Assembly: GCA_002238565.1 (NCBI GenBank)
Contig: MPMP01000027.1
Coordinates: 1 to 54,475 of the forward strand
Source: Albidovulum sp. bin36
Lineage (GTDB): Bacteria; Pseudomonadota; Alphaproteobacteria; Rhodobacterales; Rhodobacteraceae
Direction: 5' to 3'
DNA length: 54,475 bases
Shown here: positions 25,744 to 33,883 of the stretch, one piece after another
Position numbering within the stretch: position 1 is the stretch's first letter
Layout of the letters: each line of letters starts with the position of its first letter
Program-made: the position numbers and the translations under genes
Notes under the pieces: model-generated
Seen by the model: only the letters and a program-made list of their open reading frames with translations
Told to the model about the DNA's origin: nothing
Databases searched by the model: none

Positions 25744-26367
25744 ATGAACGAGTTGGAATTGCTGCGGCGCCTTGAAGCTCTGCAGCGAGGGCGAAGAACA
25801 ATTGTTGCGATTGCCGGCCCCCCCGGGTCCGGGAAGTCCACCTTGGCGGCGAAGGCGGCGAAGCACCTGAATCTCGGCGCTCCCGGAAGAGCGGAAGTGT
25901 TTCCGATGGACGGATTCCATTTCGACGACCAGCTGCTTGCCGGAATGGAACGGCTTCCCTGGAAGGGAGCGCCCGATACATTCGACGTGCATGGGCTAGC
26001 CTGGATGCTAAGGCGCCTGTCCGAGCGCCGTCCCGAGGGCGTCGCGGTTCCAGTATTCGATCGCGATCTTGAAATAGCCCGAGCGGGCGCCCGAATCATC
26101 GAAGCATCAACCGAAGTAATAATCGCCGAGGGCAACTATCTGCTCTGCAGCGCCGCGCCCTGGTCCGGGCTTCACCGTTTTTTCGACCTTTCGATAATGA
26201 TCGAGGTTCCCGAGAGCGAACTCCGTCGACGGCTGCGGCAAAGGTGGATTTCCTTCGGTCTGGACGAAAAGGACATACTGTGGAAGCTCGACGGCAACGA
26301 CTTGCCGAACGGACGGTTCGTTATGGAGCGCAGCAGACGGCCCGACATCGTTCACCGCCCCGACTAA
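25744..26367 (+). CDS. P-loop kinase of the FrcK/phosphoribulokinase-uridine kinase group
   Basis: A 207-aa kinase with P-loop GPPGSGKST (25-33), a substrate loop FPMDGFHFDD, then DTFDVHGL, PVFDRDLE and EVIIAEGNYLL, the pattern of the nucleoside/pantothenate-like kinases found in fructose (frcBCAK) type operons. It would phosphorylate the sugar delivered by the ABC importer or its epimerised form. It starts 7 bp after the epimerase stop and ends the operon. FrcK-type proteins have never been fully defined biochemically as far as I recall, so the substrate is an inference from context. Confidence 0.85.
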   Translation: MNELELLRRLEALQRGRRTIVAIAGPPGSGKSTLAAKAAKHLNLGAPGRAEVFPMDGFHFDDQLLAGMERLPWKGAPDTFDVHGLAWMLRRLSERRPEGVAVPVFDRDLEIARAGARIIEASTEVIIAEGNYLLCSAAPWSGLHRFFDLSIMIEVPESELRRRLRQRWISFGLDEKDILWKLDGNDLPNGRFVMERSRRPDIVHRPD

Positions 26368-26980
26368 AGTCCCGGATCTTTCGAGCAAACCGCGAATTCA
26401 TAGGATGCCGGGAATGTTCCGAGGCTTCCGCGGGCGTCGAATCGGGCTTCCGCAGCGCAACCGCCCCTGGCATCGATACTCGCGCATAGCCGTCCCGCTC
26501 CCGGACGCGAGTCGCGCTAGCCTTTCCGCGGAAGCCGGCAAGCGCGTCGGATCCTCTGCGGAAGCCGCGCTCGTTTTCTCCGCCTTCGGAACTGCGCCTC
26601 AGGCCGGGCAAGGAAGGACGGACGGGAACAGCTCCCTGATTGCCGCGCCTGCCAGGCCGGCGCGAATGAATTCTAGTTCGTAATCCGGCCCAGTGCAGGT
26701 TGTTGCCGTGAAGAATCAGCCGCGCGGCCATCGATGCCGCCCTGCGGTTCCGACCGCTCCGGCGGCTCGACCGATCAAACAGGGCATTATCAAGGTCGAA
26801 GGCATCGCGGTTGCAATGCGAAAATTCGCCGATGCTCTGCGCCCGGCCGCGATTCCGGCTACGCCCGGGAATGTCGCAGGCCATCGTTCCGGGCGGAATG
26901 GAAAGGCTCCCGAAACAAGGTGTTGACACGCAATCGAGGCCGAAAGGCCGACGCCGTCCCGCCGGGCAGCATTGAGGGGC
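26368..26980. other. Gap between convergent operons, no gene recognised
   Basis: It lies between the end of the plus-strand sugar operon and the end of the minus-strand M24 gene. One minus-strand frame spans most of it, but its Arg/Gly-rich translation has no motif. It may be a decayed gene. No strong terminator was seen. Confidence 0.4.
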
Positions 26981-28147
26981 CTAATTCCATCCCCGGCCAT
27001 GGTCGCCGAACGCTTCGTAGCCGTCGTCGGTCACGGCAATCGTGTCTTCGATCTTTATGAACCCGCGGACAGGGTGCGACATGGTCGTTTCTACGGAAAG
27101 AACCATTCCCGCCCTCAGCGGCTTTCCCGCGTGGTAGGCGGCGTAGGGCACTGGACCGGCATCTGTAAGCCAAGGCGGTTCATGGCTGACGATGCCCATG
27201 CCGTGCGCTAGGAATTCCGTATATTCGCTCCAGGGCGACCCGCCGATCATCTCCAGCGGCCGTTCGAAAATTTCCCTCCCGAGAGCGCCGTCGCGAATAG
27301 GCTTCCTGGCGGCCTGCTGCACTTCTTCGACGAATCCAAGCAGCTCCTCCAGCTCTCCGTCCGGTTCGCCTGGAAATTTCATGCGGGCCAGATCCCCGAT
27401 ATAGCCCTTGTAGTTGCCTCCCGAGTCCAGGCACAACACTTCGCCGTCCAGCCAAACGCGGTCCGAGGGCGCCCTGTTGAAATCGGTTCCGAAATTGCAG
27501 AGGCCGTACTCGAAATCCAGGCCCCGCGACTGTTCCTCCGCTTTCAACGCGCCGACGATTTCGCGCTTCGTTGAACCCGGGCCGAAGGATTCGAAAACCC
27601 GTGAAATCGATTCGACGACCTTGTCCGATGCGGCTTTCAAATACGCCAGTTCCGTTTCCGACTTGACGGCGCGCAGCAATTCAACCTGCAGCGTCGCGTC
27701 GACAATTCTCGCCTCGGGAAGCAAGCGCGACAGAGCCAGATACGCATCGGCCGGGAGAAATCCGATTTCAACGCCGATGCAAGAGCCGTCGGCGCCGATT
27801 CTTTGCAAATGCTCCGCGGCGGAGCTTGCGTACTGAGTGCTCGTCATGCTCTCGAAGCTGGTGTTGGCGACCCAGAAACTGCCCAGCTCGTTTTCATAGG
27901 ACTCCATCGGGCTTCCAATGAACGCCGCCGCATCGAGATTCCCTCGCTTATAGACGAAAAACGGAAGGTAGCGGCTTAGACCGTGCGCATCCATATAGCT
28001 GTGGAAAAAATACCTGTAGCCTCCGAAAGCGTATTGGACGCTATGCTTCGACGTCATCAGAACGAAGTCGAGACCGGCCTCGTCCATCAAGGCATCCAGC
28101 AAACTCGCATCGAAAGGCGGCTTGGGATCCTGCCTGGAGTGTTCCAT
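26981..28147 (-). CDS. M24-family metallopeptidase (Xaa-Pro aminopeptidase-like)
   Basis: A 388-aa pita-bread-fold protein. The N-terminal creatinase-like domain spans about 1-160 and the catalytic domain 165-388. The dinuclear metal set is complete: Asp241 (LCLDSGGNYKG), Asp252 (YIGDLAR), His315 (AHGMGIVSHE), Glu353 (SVETT) and Glu367 (IKIEDT). Relatives include proline dipeptidases, creatinase and the ectoine hydrolase DoeA, so the substrate may be a small cyclic or amide compound rather than a peptide. It is the last gene of a minus-strand series with a MttB-family methyltransferase and an alpha/beta hydrolase, separated from the latter by 320 bp. Creatinase-like roles would fit a methylated-amine theme. 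Confidence 0.88.
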   Translation of the reverse strand: MEHSRQDPKPPFDASLLDALMDEAGLDFVLMTSKHSVQYAFGGYRYFFHSYMDAHGLSRYLPFFVYKRGNLDAAAFIGSPMESYENELGSFWVANTSFESMTSTQYASSAAEHLQRIGADGSCIGVEIGFLPADAYLALSRLLPEARIVDATLQVELLRAVKSETELAYLKAASDKVVESISRVFESFGPGSTKREIVGALKAEEQSRGLDFEYGLCNFGTDFNRAPSDRVWLDGEVLCLDSGGNYKGYIGDLARMKFPGEPDGELEELLGFVEEVQQAARKPIRDGALGREIFERPLEMIGGSPWSEYTEFLAHGMGIVSHEPPWLTDAGPVPYAAYHAGKPLRAGMVLSVETTMSHPVRGFIKIEDTIAVTDDGYEAFGDHGRGWN

Positions 28148-28467
28148 TCGATTTCTCCCGGAATCAATTCTTGCTCGTCGCCACGGGCCCGGAAGCCGTT
28201 AGCGAAGCCGTTTCGGCTTATATCGTCGCGCGATCGATTGAGCAAAGACTTGCGAAGCCGACCTGATCGCTGCCGGCGGGCGATGGCCGCAGCCTTCCGA
28301 ATCGCGGAATTGCCACCGGCATTAATATGATTCTCGGATCAGGATCAGATGTGCCGCTTGGAGAATTCGCGGCCATTCGCGTACCTGGCCGCAGCGCGGC
28401 GGCTGGCCGATTTCAATTCGAATTTTCCTCGCGAACGAAACTCTCGACGCAACTGCCGAGAGCAATT
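28148..28467. other. Spacer between alpha/beta hydrolase and M24 gene
   Basis: No gene recognised. It is long enough to hold a separate promoter for the M24 gene. The alpha/beta hydrolase stop is at its right end. No riboswitch or strong hairpin was seen. Confidence 0.35.
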
Positions 28468-29379
28468 CTACGGCGAATGCTCGAGGCCAGGAGGCTCCGC
28501 CTCGATAATTTTCCGAATGAGTTCCGCAACCGCCTGCGGCCGATGCCTGGAAAGAGAAACGTGACCCATCCCTTCAAGTTCATGATAGGTTCCTCGCGCG
28601 GCCAATTCGGCCACGGCCCTGACCATGCGCGGCGGCGTTTGAATGTCCTCGGAAAATCCGATCGCGTGAACGGGAACCTGGCATGTCGCCAATGACTCGC
28701 GGCAGTCGAATTCCAGGCAAGCCCGCCACTGCGCGACAAGCATGGCGGCATCCCTTTCCCCGAATCTTTTCGTATAGGCCGAGCGCACGCGCGTCCAGAT
28801 CTGGTCGTTTGCCAGAGCCTGGGCGGGATAGGCGAAAGCGGCGTAGTGGCAGGCCGCAAAAACCGGCGGAAGGCTGCCGCCGCAATTCCTGAAATCGATC
28901 TCGGCCTGCATCCAGTCGCGGGTGAAACCGGTAATGTGCGCCGCCGTGCCCATCGCGATCACTAGTCGAACCAGCTCGGGATAGTCGACCGCAACCTGCT
29001 GAGCAATCAATGCTCCCATTGACAGCCCTGCGACCACGACCGGCGGGCGGCACGCCTCGCGAATTACGCAGGCGCAGTCGGATGCAAAATCTTCTATGCT
29101 CCACGGGGGCGGAGGTGATTCCGCCGCGCCGACTCCGCGCGGGTCGTAGGAAACGCAGCGGTAGTCGCGGTCGAATAGCCGAAACTGGTCTATCCAGTAT
29201 TCCGCCGTGGCGTCTCCGCCCGGAATCCAAAGTATATCGGGGCCCTTTCCCTGCCGAACGACGCGGGTCGCGACCTCCCCGGCTATAACCCGGAATTGCT
29301 CGGCATCAGGTTCGAACCGTTCGCGGGAATCCGTCGAAGGAAAGCATTCCAAATCGGTTTCGGAGGGAATTGTTCGCAT
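28468..29379 (-). CDS. Alpha/beta hydrolase
   Basis: A 303-aa alpha/beta-hydrolase-fold enzyme. The nucleophile elbow is GLSMG with Ser120, the oxyanion/HG-equivalent region is IPGGDATAEYW (52-62), the SYDPRGVG strand and turn lie at 77-84, the acid is in GFSEDIQTPP, and the catalytic His is in GMGHVSLSRH. It resembles 3-oxoadipate enol-lactonase/carboxylesterase-type members, but substrate cannot be read from sequence. The N-terminal 30 residues precede the core and may be a non-homologous extension. It begins 14 bp after the MttB-family gene and is almost certainly co-transcribed with it. Confidence 0.88.
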   Translation of the reverse strand: MRTIPSETDLECFPSTDSRERFEPDAEQFRVIAGEVATRVVRQGKGPDILWIPGGDATAEYWIDQFRLFDRDYRCVSYDPRGVGAAESPPPPWSIEDFASDCACVIREACRPPVVVAGLSMGALIAQQVAVDYPELVRLVIAMGTAAHITGFTRDWMQAEIDFRNCGGSLPPVFAACHYAAFAYPAQALANDQIWTRVRSAYTKRFGERDAAMLVAQWRACLEFDCRESLATCQVPVHAIGFSEDIQTPPRMVRAVAELAARGTYHELEGMGHVSLSRHRPQAVAELIRKIIEAEPPGLEHSP

Positions 29380-29393
29380 CGTCGCTACCCGAA

Positions 29394-30965
29394 CTATACC
29401 GGATTCGCTCCGCCTTGCTCTATTCTGCGAGCAATGAATTCGTCCAAGTGACCGATCCCTTCCCGGTCGACCCGAGGAGCTTCGAATTCCTCCAATTTTC
29501 TTTTCCAGATCAAATTTGCGCGAGCATTCGCGTCCATGCCGTCGTTTTCCCTCCAGGTTCCGTAGTTGGACCAGTCTGCGACGATAGGTTCGTAAAACGC
29601 GGTCCTAAATCTTTTCATAGTGTGGCTCGCACCGAAGAAATGGCCGCCTGGAGGAACCTCCGACAGCGCGTCCATCGCCAATGCGGCTTCGTCGGCAGGC
29701 GTGGCGGCGCAGATCTCGCCGAACATCTGCATGACTTCCAAGTCTGTGATCAGTTTCTCGTAGGACAGCGTCAAGCCGCCCTCGATCCATCCCGCGCCGT
29801 GGAGCAGGACTGTCGCGCCGGCAAGAACCGCGCCCCAAGCCCCCATCTGAGTTTCGTTCGCGGCCTGCGCATCGCTTGCGGCTCCTGCGGCGCCTGTTGA
29901 GCACCTCCAGGGCAAACCGAGCTTTCGAGCCAGCTGGCCCGATCCCAGGTTGGCCTTGAATTGCTCGGGAGTCCCGAATGCCGGGGCGCCGGATTTCATA
30001 TCGACATTCGAAATGAACGCTCCGTAGCAAACCGGGGCTCCGGGCCTTGCGATCTGACTAAGCGCAATCGCCGACATCGCCTCGGCGTGGCTAAGCACCA
30101 ATGCACCCGCTACGGTAAGCGGCGCCATTGCGCCCATCAGGCAAAAGGGCGTAACGATCGCGAGTTGCCCGTAGCGAGCGAAATCAACCAGACCCTGCGC
30201 CATGGATACGTCCAGCTGACGCGGGGAATTCGTATTGATGACAGTAAAGCTGCGAGGAGCTCGCCGGAATTCGTCGTCGTCCAATCCTCTGGCGATCTGA
30301 AACATCTCGAAGCAGTCTTCTACTTGCGCGGTTCCGCGCGCATAAACGAATGGAACCTTGTCGCTCAAGGAAAGTTGAACCCGATTAACCCTATAGTGGC
30401 GTTCGTGCGCCGGAATATCCTGCGCCTCTACGATAGGATTAAGCATATGGAAAATGTCGTAAGACTGCGTCAGCTTGATTAGCTCGGTGAAATCTTCGAG
30501 AGAACCCGGGCGACGGCCTCGATCGAGGTCCGTGGCGTGTGGAGCGCCCGCGCCGGTCTGTATCGCCAGCGTGCCAAGTTCCAGCAGTAGGTCGCGCTTC
30601 GCGCTGCCGCCCTTGAGAAGAACGGAACGCGGCGCGGTGTCAATCGCGTCGTGAACGATATCTCGTCCGATGCGGACCATGCAAGATTCTTCGTCTACGA
30701 GAGCTCCGGTTCGCCGGAATAAGTCTCTTGCTTCCTTCGACAGCACCTTCATGCCGAGGTCCTGAAGAACCGTTAGCGCTTCTTCGTGAATTGCATCCAC
30801 GGCATCTTCAGAAAAAATCTTGGCCGGTTCAAACGGATTCCTAAGATTCCAATAGTCGACTTGACGTTGCACATCGGCCCTTGCGTTGCCCCTACCCGAA
30901 CTCCTTCTCGTCCTAGCTTTGCTTCGGTCAACTATTGGGGCGGATGCGGCGGTATTGGATCGCAT
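29394..30965 (-). CDS. Trimethylamine methyltransferase (MttB) superfamily protein, non-pyrrolysine
   Basis: A 523-aa TIM-barrel methyltransferase of the MttB superfamily. Family landmarks are ALTVLQDLGMKVLSKEARDL (63-82), ALVDEESCMVRIGRDIV, a central GAMAPLTVAGALVLSHAEAM, the motif GSGQLARKLGLPWRCST, and ATVLLHGAGWIEGGLTLSYE near the end. The frame has no internal stop, so no amber pyrrolysine codon is used. Known relatives of this kind demethylate quaternary amines such as glycine betaine or proline betaine with a corrinoid protein, or serve unknown substrates in marine alphaproteobacteria. No corrinoid protein or reductive activase is nearby. The N-terminal 30 residues are basic and may start later (for example at an internal start after RRSSGRG). 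Confidence 0.88.
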   Translation of the reverse strand: MRSNTAASAPIVDRSKARTRRSSGRGNARADVQRQVDYWNLRNPFEPAKIFSEDAVDAIHEEALTVLQDLGMKVLSKEARDLFRRTGALVDEESCMVRIGRDIVHDAIDTAPRSVLLKGGSAKRDLLLELGTLAIQTGAGAPHATDLDRGRRPGSLEDFTELIKLTQSYDIFHMLNPIVEAQDIPAHERHYRVNRVQLSLSDKVPFVYARGTAQVEDCFEMFQIARGLDDDEFRRAPRSFTVINTNSPRQLDVSMAQGLVDFARYGQLAIVTPFCLMGAMAPLTVAGALVLSHAEAMSAIALSQIARPGAPVCYGAFISNVDMKSGAPAFGTPEQFKANLGSGQLARKLGLPWRCSTGAAGAASDAQAANETQMGAWGAVLAGATVLLHGAGWIEGGLTLSYEKLITDLEVMQMFGEICAATPADEAALAMDALSEVPPGGHFFGASHTMKRFRTAFYEPIVADWSNYGTWRENDGMDANARANLIWKRKLEEFEAPRVDREGIGHLDEFIARRIEQGGANPV

Positions 30966-31891
30966 AGGTTACGTCAATGCTCCTTGGCGGCTCTATTCGC
31001 GCTCGATTTGATCCCGCCGCCGAGAGTTCAAGATACATTATTCTAGGCTCGGAAGAAGCCGAGTCTTTACAATTTACGGGAAAGTTCCCTCGTAATTCGC
31101 CAATTCCTCTCGCTCGGCTCTTCCAAATTCAGCGAACGCTCAGGAATTAGCATCCAGTCGGCGAATTCCGCTGGATCGACTCTCCGGCGCAGTCCATACC
31201 AGATTGCTAGGATTGTAAAAACTCGATCCGGCTATCAATTGGCATTCAACTCAAGCGCAGTGCCGGAATTTCAAGGTCGCCCCCAATGGAATTTTTCCAA
31301 AAGCACTCGATAAGCCTTCGTTTCAGATTCTTTTGCCGATTCCCTCGCATGCGCAGACATTCCCGAAAAATTTAACTGTTTCAAACCGCGCTTAAAATCT
31401 CGAAGACCAATTCAAGCCAAGCCGTTCGAGAAGACACGGATAGCGATTTTTCTGAATCCCCGGCTGGCATGAATGCGCAAGTCGAAATGCGCTCCGACTT
31501 GACCACTTGCTAGCCGGAGCGCATATCGGTCGATTCCAAACGCTTGCCCGGCTGCAAAATTCGGGCCGATAGAGAAATTTTGGGAGTGAATTGCGGCCAC
31601 CAGTTTTTTCGCAATGCAGGGATAAGAAATTTGCAGAAGCCATTGCAATGAATTCAGGATCAAGTTCATGCATTTCCTTCAACTGGGAATAATTTGGAAA
31701 TCGGCGCGCTTAAATTAACGACGCGCGTGAAAACCACCCTCATAACCGATCGCATCATCGCGAGGTACTGAAAACCCTAGAACTGGATTCAAGCGGAGGC
31801 CTATCGCTTAAGGCATTCGTTGTCCTACTTTCCCTGCAATTCGTCCTAATCGCTCCCGCGGCATTTGGAGTCAGATGCGGTCGCGCGACGG
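30966..31891. other. About 930 bp without a recognisable gene
   Basis: This lies upstream of the MttB-family gene and before the Rpn-type repeats. Part near 30970-31040 may hold the promoter of the minus-strand operon. Two overlapping minus-strand frames near 31400-31680 have no motif. The rest looks like non-coding or decayed DNA, with frequent stops in all frames. Confidence 0.4.
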
Positions 31892-32580
31892 CTACTCCGG
31901 CGCGGTGAGTTACAATTCGTCATTCCGCCGATCTGCAACCGCGCTAGGAGAATCTAGAAATTGTCGCTCTCGATATAGGGCGCGACCCATTGCCGCGCAC
32001 GGGTTCGCCTAGTGTGGTCTCATTGGCCTCGGTCGGATCGACCCTCGAAATCCTTTACGATCCGAGGTTGTACGGACCGTGCTACCGGCGCTCGCCCGGT
32101 CTTACGCCGATACGATCCCCGACGACGGGGACGGATTTTTGGTCACTGGCTTTGACGGCGCCGAGCTCGGGCGCTACTTTTTGACCTAAGTGATGCGCCA
32201 GCTCAAATTGACCCAGGAGCGGCTAAGGGCGGCGATCGAAAGGCTAGGGCCTGAAGCGAGGGACAAGAAAGCAATGGTAGGAACTATCGCGGAGCAGATT
32301 CATGAAGAAGGCCGAGCGGAGGGCAAGGCGGAAGGTCTAGCGAAGGGCAAGGCGGAAGGCATGGCGAAGGGCAAGGCGGAAGGCATGGCGAAGGGCATCG
32401 CGAAGGGCAAGGCGGAATCCTTGCTGCGCCTGGCGCGGCTGAAGTTCGGCGAAATCCCTCCGGGTCGGGTCGAACAGGTTCGCGGCGCCGCGAGCGGAGA
32501 ACTCGACATTTGGCTTGACGCGCTGTTTTCCGCAGAGGACCTCGACGCTGTATTCGCAGCCCGGAGCTTTCACTGAGAGT
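31892..32580 (+). pseudogene. Rpn-family (PD-(D/E)XK transposase-like nuclease) C-terminal part, copy A, decayed
   Basis: Three frame pieces join into the C-terminal half of an Rpn/DUF4351-like protein: SVVSLASVGSTLEILYDPRL; then, after a frameshift, ALARSYADTIPDDGDGFL to ELGRYFLT; then a TAA; then, from 32190, MRQLKLTQERLRAAIERLGP and a Lys/Gly/Glu repeat to LDAVFAARSFH. The nuclease active-site half is missing. The 24-nt unit encoding (M/L)AKGKAEG is present several times between 32317 and 32420. It is closely similar to copy B at 32879-33492. Confidence 0.7.
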
Positions 32581-32702
32581 CGCGCGGCCAGCGGCATCCG
32601 CCAAATGGGGTGCTGTACTTGAGGAGGTGCTCGTAGGGAACGCGCCCCCCTCGACGAATATTGAATGCTCGGCGACCAATTCGCAACTAAATTACTAATC
32701 CG

Positions 32703-32879
32703 GGGGTGCGGCTCAAATTTCTTGCAGTCGACGAAACGGCGTTTCGACGCCGCAAGCTGAACAACCGAATCCCGAACATTTTTCAAGTGGCGAGCGGCAG
32801 CTTGATTACGGAATTTGGTAGGCAACCGGCATCGGCAATACCGGACGGCAAGATTTACAAGAAATTTGAGCCGCACCCC
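32703..32879. mobile_element. MITE-like element with perfect 22-bp terminal inverted repeats
   Basis: The left end (32703-32724) begins GGGGTGCGGCTC and the right end (32858-32879) finishes GAGCCGCACCCC; the two 22-bp ends are exact reverse complements. The total length is 177 bp and no protein is encoded. A short internal palindrome CGAAAC-GG-CGTTTCG follows the left arm. An obvious target-site duplication is not visible. The right end coincides, within about one base, with the start of Rpn repeat copy B, so the element may have taken part in that duplication. No partner transposase is known in this window. Confidence 0.7.
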
Positions 32880-33492
32880 TACTCCGGCGCGGTGAGTTAC
32901 AATTCGGCATTCCGCCGATCTGCAACCGCGCTAGGAGAATCTGGAAATTGTCGCTCTCGATCTAGGGCGTGACCCATTGCCGCGCACGGGTTCGCCTAGT
33001 GTGGTCTCATTGGCCTCGGTCGGGTCGACCCTCGAAATCCTTCACGATCCGAGGTTGTCGGACCGTGCTACTGGCGCTCGCCCGGTCTTACGCCGATACG
33101 ATCCCCGACGACGGGGGCGGACTTTTGGCCGCTGGCTTTGACGGCACCGAGCTCGGGCGTTACTTTTTGACCTATGTGATGCGCCAGCTCAAATTGACCC
33201 AGGAGCGGCTAAGGGCGGCGATCGAAAGGCTAGGGCTTGAAGCGAGGGACATGAAAGCAATGGTAGGAACAATCGCGGAGGAGATTCATGAAGAAGGCCG
33301 AGCGGAGGGCAAGGCGGAAGGTCTAGCGAAGGGCAAGGCGGAATCCTTGCTCGGCTGAAGTTCGGCGAAATTCCTCCCGATCGGATCGAGCAGGTTCGCC
33401 GCGCCGCGAGCTCGAAACTCGACATCTGGCTTGACGCGCTGTTTTCCGCAGAGGACCTCGACGCTGTATTCGCTGCTCGAAGCTTTCACTGA
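32879..33492 (+). pseudogene. Rpn-family C-terminal part, copy B, decayed
   Basis: It is homologous to copy A from the CTACTCCGGCGCGG at 32879 onward, 987 bp apart. Copy B lacks one base near 33059 and so has a frameshift at a slightly different point. It keeps TAT where copy A has TAA, giving GRYFLTYVMRQLKLTQERL in frame. It has only two of the GKAEG-type units. It is frameshifted again after KGKAESLL, the last piece KFGEIPPDRIEQVRRAAS to AARSFH being in another frame. Each copy has its own lesions, so duplication preceded at least part of the decay. Confidence 0.7.
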
Positions 33493-33883
33493 AAGTCGCG
33501 CAAGGACGAATTCTGCCGCCAATTGAAAGGCATTCGAGAAGAATCCCGGCTCGAGACAAAATTCCTCGGATTTAGATACTTTTTGCGTATTCGGTGGCTG
33601 AAAAAGTCTTCGAATAGCTCGAATCATGCCGATTCGCGGCGAGTCCCCAATTCTGTAAGAAATCCAACGCCAGGAAAAAATCGCAGCCGGCGACGCCATG
33701 CTTCTTGAAACCTGACGCAGCGTCCCAAAAAAGCGAAGAGTCCTGCGATCTCGCCTTGCGGGAGGAGCCGCTAGCGGCGGCGCGACTATGAATTTTCGCT
33801 AGCCGCCCGTTCTGGCTCGGTTTGACACCAATTAATACGCAAACTACGGTACGGCAACTAAACTGAATTCTTGGGAGGGTATA
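33493..33883. other. Leader region of the dipeptide-type ABC operon
   Basis: No gene recognised. A GGGAGG ribosome site lies about 6 nt before the ATG at 33884. A small palindromic stretch near 33630 (CGAATC-ATGCC-GATTCG) has a relative near 18780 in similar surroundings, which hints at a short dispersed repeat. The promoter was not identified. Confidence 0.4.

Noticed and set aside
26321..26929. Minus-strand 202-codon frame downstream of the sugar operon
   Set aside because: Arg/Gly/Ser-rich translation without motifs that overlaps the end of the kinase gene. It looks like an accidental open frame in GC-rich DNA.
29394..30965. Pyrrolysine-containing trimethylamine methyltransferase
   Set aside because: The frame has no internal TAG and no pyl genes are visible, so the MttB-like protein belongs to the non-pyrrolysine group.
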